DNA from: Nocardia aurea
GTDB taxonomy: Bacteria > Actinomycetota > Actinomycetes > Mycobacteriales > Mycobacteriaceae
DNA: 64,000 nt
Direction: 5' to 3'
NCBI RefSeq assembly: GCF_003123685.1
Contig: NZ_QCYJ01000003.1
Span: 62,001-126,000 of the forward strand
Shown: positions 56,413-64,000 of the stretch, piece by piece
How the letters are laid out: each line of letters opens with the position of its first letter
How positions within the stretch are numbered: the stretch's first letter is position 1
Made by a program: the position numbers and the translations under genes
Notes under the pieces: generated by a model
Told to the model about the DNA's origin: nothing
The model's database searches: none
The model's input: only the letters and a program-made list of their open reading frames with translations

Positions 56413-56587
56413 ATCGGCTCCGATCTGCGCATCTGGACTGTGTCGCCTCAGCCTCGCTCAGTCGCGGGCCGGTCGTCAGTGCCGTCGTGCCCGGGCACCG
56501 AGGACATAGGGCCTCATCTCTGCCGACGCGGCGAGACGAGGGGCCGGCCGCGTGGCTGGTTCCGATGCCGTTACGCCTTCGACAAGC

Positions 56588-56601
56588 GGGCCGAAAGACC
56601 C
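56588..56601. promoter_or_regulatory. DosR-like box before GerW-family gene
   Basis: GGGCCGAAAGACCC (minus strand GGGTCTTTCGGCCC) differs from GGGACTTTCGGCCC by one base; it lies 82-95 bases before the ATG at 56683. Confidence 0.5.
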
Positions 56602-56682
56602 TCGGCGCGACAGAATCCGTGGCCGAGACTTGGACTCGGCCGAGCATCCGCTCAGGTCTTGACCGACGGATAGGTCCGGGAA

Positions 56683-57048
56683 ATGAAAATCGACGAGTTG
56701 ATGACCCTCGCGAAGGATTCGATGACGGTACGGCGTGTCTACTCCGACCCCGTGGACAGCGACGGAGTCACCGTCATCGAGGTCGCCGCGGTTTCCGGTG
56801 GTGCGGGCCTCGGCACCGGGAGTGACAAAGACGGCGGCCAGGGATCCGGAGGCGGGTTCGGCCTCGGAGCCAAGCCGGTGGGCGTGTATGTGATCAAGAA
56901 CGGACGATTGACGTGGCGGCCCGCCGTCGACGTCAATCGGCTCGCGATGCTCGCCGGTATCGTCGCGGTCACCGCGCTGGTCGTCGGCGCGCGCGTCGCA
57001 AACGCCGAGCGAGGTCGACCTCATGTGCGCTCGCTGTCACGACGCTGA
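56683..57048 (+). CDS. GerW/YtfJ-family protein with membrane anchor
   Basis: The predicted product has 121 residues. Residues about 1-85 match the GerW (YtfJ, PF09579) domain: MTVRRVYSDPVDSDGVTVIEVAAVSGGAGLGTG, the Gly-rich GGQGSGGGFGLGAKPVGVYVI and NGRLTWRPAVDVNR. A C-terminal hydrophobic segment (AMLAGIVAVTALVVGARV) anchors it. Bacillus GerW is a spore protein, but homologues in non-sporing actinobacteria are common stress-locus genes of unknown role. It lies upstream of the acyl-CoA synthetase operon, separated by 105 bases including a DosR-like box, so it is probably a separate transcript. Confidence 0.82.
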   Translation: MKIDELMTLAKDSMTVRRVYSDPVDSDGVTVIEVAAVSGGAGLGTGSDKDGGQGSGGGFGLGAKPVGVYVIKNGRLTWRPAVDVNRLAMLAGIVAVTALVVGARVANAERGRPHVRSLSRR

Positions 57049-57090
57049 GGTCCTCGTCGGGCGGTCGAGGGTCGGAGACCCCCTCGATCG

Positions 57091-57106
57091 GGGACTTTGC
57101 TCCCGC
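57091..57106 (+). promoter_or_regulatory. DosR-like box before the ACS-PDH-ACP operon
   Basis: GGGACTTTGCTCCCGC lies 48-63 bases before the acyl-CoA synthetase ATG at 57154. Left arm and centre are perfect and the right arm is TCCC. Confidence 0.7.
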
Positions 57107-57153
57107 GATCGGTGGGCCAGAGGCTCTGCCCCTCGAACCGCGGCAGCGAGACG

Positions 57154-58958
<1,805 letters not shown>

Positions 58959-58962
<4 letters not shown>

Positions 58963-59951
58963 CCGGCACCGACTCCACGACGACCGCATCCGGGGCCATC
59001 GATCGGATCGGTCTGCTACGCCAGATGATTCGCATCCGCCATTTCGAGCAGCGATGCGTTCAGCTCTACAGCGCCGAGAAGATCCGCGGGTTTCTGCACC
59101 TCTACATCGGCGAGGAAGCCGTCGCGGCCGGCCTGCTCGGTGAACTGACCCCGCGGGACGCTGTCGTCTCGACCTACCGCGAGCACGGTCACGCCATCGC
59201 CCGTGGCATTTCGATGACGGCGCTGATGGCCGAGATGTTCGGCCGCTCGACCGGGTGCAGCCGGGGGCGCGGCGGATCGATGCACCTGTTCGACGCCGAC
59301 CTGCGCTTCTACGGAGGCAACGCGATCGTCGGCGGTGGGTTGCCGGTCGCCGTCGGGCTCGCGCTCTCCGACGCGATGCGCGGTCGCGACGCGGTCACGG
59401 TATGCCTGTTCGGTGACGGCGCTGTCGCCGAGGGCGAATTCCACGAATGTCTCAACCTCGCCGCGCTGTGGCAACTTCCCGTGCTGTTCGCCTGCGAGAA
59501 CAACAGATACGCGATGGGCACCGCGCTCGCCCGCGAGCACGCGAACACCGACCTCGCGTTGCGCGCGGGCTCCTACGGGCTGACGTCGTGGCCGGTCGAT
59601 GGAATGGACGCGGTCGCCGTGGCCGCGGCCACCCGCCGCGCGCTCACCTCGATCAGGGGTGGCGCCGGACCGTGTTTCCTCGAGCTGCGCACCTACCGAT
59701 TCCGTGCCCATTCGCTCTACGACGCGGATCGCTACCGATCCAAAGAAGAGATCGCGGCCTGGAAAGCACGTGATCCCATCGCCACGCTCGCCGCCACGCT
59801 CGACGCGGCCGGTGAACTGGATGAAAACGCGCGCGCCGCGATGGATTCCGCGGCGGAGGCGGAATTGGACGCGGCCATCGCCGCCGCGGAGGCGGCACCG
59901 GAGGAACCGGTGGCCGACCTGACCAGATATGTCTACGCGGAGCCGTCATGA
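58959..59951 (+). CDS. Pyruvate/2-oxoacid dehydrogenase E1 alpha
   Basis: The 330-residue subunit has the thiamine-diphosphate motif [25 protein letters not shown] ending FACENN (GDG...NN) around residues 148-185. It also has [29 protein letters not shown], the GRGGSMH phosphorylation-loop region and the C-terminal [18 protein letters not shown]. It is typical of the pyruvate/acetoin-type heterotetramers (PdhA/AcoA), not the mycobacterial AceE homodimer. The start overlaps the synthetase stop and the stop overlaps E1 beta, both ATGA. Confidence 0.9.
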
Positions 59952-60916
59952 CCACCTACCGTGAAGCGATCGCGGCGGCGATCCGTGAGGCACTCCACCG
60001 CGACGACCGTGTTTTCTTGATGGGGGAGGATGTCGGTGCCTACGGCGGTTGTTTCGGCGTCAGCCGTGGCATGCTCGACGAGTTCGGACCGCGCCGGATC
60101 CGGGATACCCCGTTGAGCGAATCGGCGTTCGTCGGCGCGGGAATCGGCGCGGCACTGGGTGGCATGCGCCCGATCGTCGAGATCATGACCGTCAACTTCA
60201 GCCTGCTTGCCCTCGATCAGATCCTCAACAACGCCGCCACCTTGCGCCACATGTCGGGAGGACAGATGGGGGTGCCGCTGGTCATCCGGATGGCGACAGG
60301 GGCAGGGCGCCAGCTGGCCGCCCAGCATTCCCATAGTCTCGAGTCCTTCTACGCGCATATCCCCGGCCTGCGCGTCGTGTCTCCCGCGACCGTCGCCGAT
60401 GCCCGCGGCATGTTGTGGGCCGCGTTGGAAGATCCGGATCCCGTACTGATCTTCGAACCGATCGCGCTGTACAACTCCGAGGGCGAACTGCCCGCGGAAG
60501 ACACGGCGACCGACATCGTTCGCGCGGCGGTCCGACGGCCGGGCACCGACGCCACCATCGTCGCCTATGGAGGCGGCCTGCGGGTAGCCGAAACGGCAGC
60601 CGAGCGGTTGACCACCGAAGGGATCGCGGCCGAGGTCATCGACCTCCGCGTCCTGCGCCCGCTGGATGAAGCCACCGTCCTGGAGTCCGTCGCGCGCACA
60701 CACCACTTGGTGATCGTCGACGAAGGGTGGCGCAGCGTCGGGGTCGCCTCCGAAATCGCCGCTCGCGTAGCCGAATCCGGCTACTACGATCTCGACGCTC
60801 CGATCCGCCGGGTGTGCACCGCCGAAGTCCCGATCCCCTACGCCCGCCACCTGGAGGAGGCTGCCCTGCCGCAGCCGGACGCTGTCGTCGAGGCCGTGCG
60901 CGCGGTGGTGAGCTGA
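59948..60916 (+). CDS. Pyruvate/2-oxoacid dehydrogenase E1 beta
   Basis: The 322-residue subunit has the transketolase-type pyrimidine-binding domain: [48 protein letters not shown]. It also has the cofactor-site [20 protein letters not shown] (matched in parts) and the C-terminal [33 protein letters not shown]. It pairs with E1 alpha, encoded immediately before with ATGA overlap. The complex decarboxylates a 2-oxoacid, probably pyruvate, and transfers the acyl group to E2 lipoyl. Confidence 0.9.
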   Translation: MTTYREAIAAAIREALHRDDRVFLMGEDVGAYGGCFGVSRGMLDEFGPRRIRDTPLSESAFVGAGIGAALGGMRPIVEIMTVNFSLLALDQILNNAATLRHMSGGQMGVPLVIRMATGAGRQLAAQHSHSLESFYAHIPGLRVVSPATVADARGMLWAALEDPDPVLIFEPIALYNSEGELPAEDTATDIVRAAVRRPGTDATIVAYGGGLRVAETAAERLTTEGIAAEVIDLRVLRPLDEATVLESVARTHHLVIVDEGWRSVGVASEIAARVAESGYYDLDAPIRRVCTAEVPIPYARHLEEAALPQPDAVVEAVRAVVS

Positions 60917-60917
60917 G

Positions 60918-62318
60918 ATGATCGAATTCCGGATGCCCTCCCTCGGCGCCGATATGACCGAGGGCACGCTGCTGCGGTGGCTCGTGGTGCCGGGCGAGGC
61001 GGTACACGCCGGACAAGTGGTGGCCGAGGTCGACACCACCAAGGCAGCCATCGAAATCGAATGCTTCGACGACGGGATTCTGACCGACGTGCTCGTGCCA
61101 GAAGGCGCCACCGTGCCGGTCGGCGCCGTCCTCGCGACTATCCGGCCTCCGGGCCCTGATGACACGCCCCCCGCCACTACCGATTCCACGGCCCGGAAAA
61201 GCACTGGTGAGGCCGCGGCCTCGAACCGCGCCGACAGTGAAGTGCAGGCCGTGACCCTGCCTTCGAAGCAGCGTGCCGCCGATCGCGCGCCCGTACCCGA
61301 TGTGCACGCCACCCCGTTGGTCCAGCGGCTGGCCGAGGAGGCGGGGCTCGATCTGGGGTCGATGACCGGTTCCGGACCCGGCGGACGAGTCCTACGTGTC
61401 GACGTGGAACGGGCCGTGGCCCGACGCCGCGGCGGCGACCGCGAGCGGGTGCCGGCATCGGGATATGCCCGACGTCTCGCGACCGATTTCGGTGTCGATC
61501 TGTTGGGTGTCGGCGGTACCGGACCTGACGGCGCGGTTCAGGCCGGTGACGTCATGGCCGCGCGGTCCGAGTCGGCGGCCACCCCCGCTCGGGCCGTCGG
61601 GGCTGGCCCGGCGTCGCCCGCCGCGAGCGCGGAACAACCAGCGCCGCAACGGGATCGTGACGAGATCCGACGAATCATCGCCGCCGCGATGACGCGGTCG
61701 AAGCAGACGGTGCCGCACTACTACCTGTCCAGCCCGATCGATATGGACGCCGCGCTGCGCTGGCTACATGACGCGAACCTCGACGCGCCGGTTTCGGCGA
61801 GAATCCTGCCGGCCGCACTGTTGCTTCGGGCTGTCGCCGGCGCCGCCCGCACGGTGCCCGAACTGAACGGGCACTGGATAGATGACGCGTTTCGTCCAGC
61901 CGATTCGGTACACGTGGGCGTGGTGGTTTCGCTGCGCGGCGGCGGCATCATCGTACCGACCATCCCGCACGCCGACACCCTGTCGGTGGCCCAGACCATG
62001 GAGCGGCTCCGGGCCCTCGTCGACCGTGCCCGCGACGCTCGTCTGCGTTCGGCGGACACCACGCCGGCGACCATCACCGTCACCAATCTCGGCGATCTCG
62101 GGGCGGAAACCGTCTTCGGTGTGATCGCCGTGCCACAGGTCGCGATCATCGGATTCGGCGCGATCGAACCGAGGCCCTGCGCGGTCGACGGACTGCTCGG
62201 TGTTCGTCCGCAACTGACCGCGACGCTGTCCGGTGATCATCGCGCCAGCGATGGCGTCACCGGGTCGCGCTTTCTCCGTGCCGTGTCCGACCTGCTACAA
62301 CATCCAGAGGAGCTGTGA
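60918..62318 (+). CDS. Dihydrolipoamide acyltransferase E2
   Basis: The 466-residue protein has one lipoyl domain (residues about 1-80, lipoyl Lys in EVDTTKAAIEIE). Two consecutive peripheral-subunit-binding domains follow (VHATPLVQRLAEEAGLDLGSMTGSGPGGRVLRVDV and ASGYARRLATDFGVDLLGVGGTGPDG, described in parts). The catalytic CAT domain ends with TVTNLGDLGAE and the active-site GDHRASDG. Two binding domains in series are unusual. No E3 (lipoamide dehydrogenase) is encoded here, so the shared cellular enzyme would be used. The gene begins one base after the E1 beta stop. An ACP gene follows by three bases. Confidence 0.88.
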   Translation: MIEFRMPSLGADMTEGTLLRWLVVPGEAVHAGQVVAEVDTTKAAIEIECFDDGILTDVLVPEGATVPVGAVLATIRPPGPDDTPPATTDSTARKSTGEAAASNRADSEVQAVTLPSKQRAADRAPVPDVHATPLVQRLAEEAGLDLGSMTGSGPGGRVLRVDVERAVARRRGGDRERVPASGYARRLATDFGVDLLGVGGTGPDGAVQAGDVMAARSESAATPARAVGAGPASPAASAEQPAPQRDRDEIRRIIAAAMTRSKQTVPHYYLSSPIDMDAALRWLHDANLDAPVSARILPAALLLRAVAGAARTVPELNGHWIDDAFRPADSVHVGVVVSLRGGGIIVPTIPHADTLSVAQTMERLRALVDRARDARLRSADTTPATITVTNLGDLGAETVFGVIAVPQVAIIGFGAIEPRPCAVDGLLGVRPQLTATLSGDHRASDGVTGSRFLRAVSDLLQHPEEL

Positions 62319-62321
62319 CCT

Positions 62322-62573
62322 GTGCCCGAGACCCTGACCGAAGCCCAAGCAGATCAGCGAGTGCGAGCCGCCTTGCGCGGCTTCGGATCCGATGCCGAGG
62401 TGGCCGCACTCGCACCCGACGAACCCTTGCGAAGCGCCCTCGAGCTCGACTCGATCGACTTCCTGACCTTCGTGGAACGCCTGTCCGAAGTGCGCGGGTC
62501 GCGCATAGAAGAGGACGACTACCCTCGACTGAACTCGATCCGTTCGTGTGTCGAATTCATGCTGAACCGATAG
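62322..62573 (+). CDS. Acyl carrier protein
   Basis: The 83-residue protein from a GTG start has the ACP pattern: LRSALELDSIDFLTFVERLSE, with Ser in the DSID 4'-phosphopantetheine site, an acidic helix II and a final helix SIRSCVEFMLNR. It sits three bases after E2, so it is surely part of the PDH-type operon. No ketosynthase or other fatty-acid-synthesis gene is near. Its role (accepting an acyl group from the complex or synthetase, or donating to a modifying enzyme) is inferred. A hairpin follows. Confidence 0.82.
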   Translation: MPETLTEAQADQRVRAALRGFGSDAEVAALAPDEPLRSALELDSIDFLTFVERLSEVRGSRIEEDDYPRLNSIRSCVEFMLNR

Positions 62574-62628
62574 GCGTCGGAATCCGGTAGCCGGTCGATG
62601 CGCCGACCGCCGCCCAGGAGCGCACAGC

Positions 62629-62654
62629 CCGAAACCGACCATGATCGGTTTCGG
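62629..62654. terminator. Terminator-like hairpin after the ACP gene
   Basis: CCGAAACCGA and TCGGTTTCGG pair perfectly around the loop CCATGA, 55 bases after the ACP stop. There is no U-tract. It fits as the operon end. Confidence 0.65.
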
Positions 62655-62762
62655 GTCGAGTGAGCCTGACGGTGGCGCCGCGACATGCGCGTCAGGACTC
62701 GGAGCCGCTTCCCCCCTACCTCTCGATCGTCACTCAACGGGTGCCGGAGGGCCGGTGAACCC

Positions 62763-62778
62763 GTGACTTTCGGCCATC
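62763..62778 (+). promoter_or_regulatory. Weak DosR-like box before SDR
   Basis: GTGACTTTCGGCCATC keeps the GACTTTCGGCC core of GGGACTTTCGGCCC. It lies 65-80 bases before the SDR ATG, a distance usual for the boxes here. Confidence 0.45.
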
Positions 62779-62842
62779 GTCGGCCACGACGTCGGTACGG
62801 GATGCTCGATCCACAACATCACCGAATCGAAGGATTCTCATC

Positions 62843-63592
62843 ATGAGCACTTTCAGCGGACGCACCGCGATCGTCACCGGCGGCGCGCGCGGCATCGGCG
62901 CCGCCATCGCGAGCGCGTTGGTGAAAGAGGACATCTCGGTGGTGATCGCCGACCTCCTCGAACACGACGGCGCCGAACTCGCGCGCGCACTCGGCCCGAA
63001 CGCGAAGTTCTGCCGACTCGACGTCACCGACGAGGCCAACTGGAACACGGTGGTGGACGAAGCGGAAGCGGCTTTCGGACCGTTGGCGATTCTGGTGAAC
63101 AACGCGGGCATCCTCGATTTCGGCGCCATCGACACGCAGTCGCCCGCCATGTTCCGGCACGTGGTGGACGTGAACCTGTACGGCGCCTGGCTCGGAATGC
63201 ACACCGCGGTCCCGCGTTTGCGTGCCAACGGTGGCGGGGTCATCGTGAATATCTCCTCGACAGCGGGACTGGCGGGATACGCCGGCATCGGCGCCTACGT
63301 GGCGAGCAAATGGGGACTGCGCGGACTGACCAAGTCCGCCGCCGTGGAACTGGGTCCCGCGGGCATCCGCGTGTGCTCGGTGCACCCGGGACCCATCCAC
63401 ACCCCGATGACCGCGGGCCTGGGTGGGGAGCTGGCCGCGGATCAACCGCTGGCGCGATACGGAGAACCCGAGGAGGTCGCCGCTATGGTCCGGTTCGTGA
63501 TCACCGAGGCCAGTTTCTCCACCGGTTCGGAATTCGTGCTCGACGGCGGCGCGACCGCGGGCCAGGCGTTGCCGCTGCCCGACGCGACATAG
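62843..63592 (+). CDS. Classical SDR dehydrogenase, FabG3/Rv2002-like
   Basis: The 249-residue enzyme has the cofactor motif AIVTGGARGIGAAIA, VNNAGILDFGAID, NISSTAGLAGYAGIGAYVASKWGLRGLTKSAAVELG with the catalytic Ser, Tyr and Lys, and VHPGPIHTPMT. The Asp after strand 2 (VIADLL) favours NAD(H). M. tuberculosis Rv2002 (20-beta-hydroxysteroid dehydrogenase, beside the Rv2003c-Rv2007c DosR genes) shares this pattern, including ILNIGTI-like and STGAEFVVDGG-like blocks. The substrate is unknown. The start has no strong RBS; a weak DosR-like box lies upstream. The Rv1733c-like gene follows. Confidence 0.87.
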   Translation: MSTFSGRTAIVTGGARGIGAAIASALVKEDISVVIADLLEHDGAELARALGPNAKFCRLDVTDEANWNTVVDEAEAAFGPLAILVNNAGILDFGAIDTQSPAMFRHVVDVNLYGAWLGMHTAVPRLRANGGGVIVNISSTAGLAGYAGIGAYVASKWGLRGLTKSAAVELGPAGIRVCSVHPGPIHTPMTAGLGGELAADQPLARYGEPEEVAAMVRFVITEASFSTGSEFVLDGGATAGQALPLPDAT

Positions 63593-63607
63593 TCGACGGT
63601 GGGTCCG

Positions 63608-64000
63608 ATGGTCGGATACGCACCCGGTGGTCTGCGGCCCGGCGGGCAGGCCGGGGAAGCGGCGTCGGGAACGACAGGTCGCGAGTTCTCGCCGACGGCG
63701 ATCACCGGGACGGTGATATGCCTGGCGCTCGTCCTGCTCGCCGCGGTGGTGGGCACCGTGATCGCCTTCGATACCGCGGCCACCATCCGTGCCGAGAATG
63801 TCGGCAGGATCGCGGTCAGCGCGACCCTCACCGAGTACCCGCATCGCGCCACGCCCCCGGATCGCCGCTTCCGGGCTCAGGTGGAATGGACCGTCGACGG
63901 ACGGACGGCGAGGGCGACGGTCCTCGTGCCGCACGACGCGACGCGCGGTTCGCAGGTGACCGTGTGGCTCGACGCGAACGGAAGCCCGGTCGGCCCGCCG
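63608..64000 (+). CDS. Rv1733c-like membrane protein, N-terminal part (cut by window edge)
   Basis: 131 codons are open to the right edge. A Gly-rich N-terminus precedes one transmembrane helix (AITGTVICLALVLLAAVVGTVIAFDTAATI). An extracytoplasmic domain follows with TLTEYPHRATPP, RFRAQVEWTVDGRTARATVLVPHDATRGSQVTVWLDANGSP in pieces. The domain order and the closing GSxVxxWLDxNGxP match the Rv1733c-like protein at 36602. A GTG nine bases earlier (63599) is an alternative start. It starts 15 bases after the SDR stop, so they are likely an operon. The second helix lies beyond the window. Confidence 0.75.
   Translation, partial: MVGYAPGGLRPGGQAGEAASGTTGREFSPTAITGTVICLALVLLAAVVGTVIAFDTAATIRAENVGRIAVSATLTEYPHRATPPDRRFRAQVEWTVDGRTARATVLVPHDATRGSQVTVWLDANGSPVGPP

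Noticed and set aside
56501..56516. AGGACATAGGGCCTCA as a DosR box for PEP synthase
   Set aside because: The centre and right arm deviate too much; could occur by chance in GC-rich DNA.
62322..62573. ACP as part of a fatty-acid or polyketide synthase
   Set aside because: No ketosynthase, malonyl transferase or other FAS/PKS gene lies nearby; the ACP is tied by three bases to the E2 gene.

Overview
The window reads as actinomycete chromosome. It is GC-rich, mixes ATG and GTG starts, and overlaps many operon genes by ATGA or GTGA. It also carries actinobacterial families: a SARP regulator, a mycothiol-type arsenate reductase, a WS/DGAT acyltransferase and MMPL transporters. The best overall fit is Nocardia or a close relative in the Mycobacteriales. 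That placement is inferred from gene content, not from a marker gene. No rRNA, tRNA, CRISPR, insertion sequence or phage gene was found.

Positions 1-5.2 kb hold two SAM-dependent methyltransferases, a SARP/NB-ARC regulator, a small secreted protein and a possible 47-residue peptide. Positions 5.2-10.5 kb form a metal-resistance block on the minus strand: arsR-aquaporin-arsC, a CopB-type copper ATPase behind a GC-box operator, a DUF305 lipoprotein and a DUF6153 membrane protein.

From about 10.5 kb to the end the window is dominated by relatives of the Mycobacterium tuberculosis DosR (dormancy, hypoxia/NO) regulon. They include a DosR response regulator (29.7 kb) in an apparent operon with an Rv2004c-like kinase; three tandem universal stress proteins; four Acg-type nitroreductases (one broken by a stop codon); Hsp20; an Rv2030c-like phosphoribosyltransferase/erythromycin-esterase fusion; CtpF; an Rv2006-like HAD-GH65 fusion; an Rv0079/Rv0080-like ribosome-hibernation/PPOX pair; two Rv1733c-like membrane proteins; WS/DGAT; PEP synthase; and a complete group 3b [NiFe]-hydrogenase operon. 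A recurring 16-bp motif close to GGGACYTTCGKCCCTG lies about 30-95 bp before many of these start codons and matches the mycobacterial DosR box. No DosS/DosT-type histidine kinase is present in the window.

Other blocks sit inside or beside this island. One is a P1B-5 metal ATPase with a C-terminal hemerythrin domain, placed after an ABC exporter. Another is a sulfur- or copper-responsive module at 46.4-50.7 kb (CstR-like repressor, DUF2892, DUF302, MMPL, DsbA-like protein) with four near-identical ATACCC-N4-GGGTAT operators, a fifth copy lying before the copper ATPase. The third is a five-gene operon at 57.1-62.6 kb with a DosR-like box: acyl-CoA synthetase, pyruvate-dehydrogenase-type E1 alpha, E1 beta and E2, and a dedicated acyl carrier protein.

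Taken together, the genes suggest a low-oxygen survival programme. Hydrogenase and PEP synthase/PDH would handle reductant and carbon, WS/DGAT would store lipid, GH65/HAD would mobilise disaccharide, HPF would silence ribosomes, and USP, Hsp20 and nitroreductases would protect the cell. The decay at 10.6-12.3 kb and the degenerate SDR at 53.3 kb show that parts of the island are eroding.
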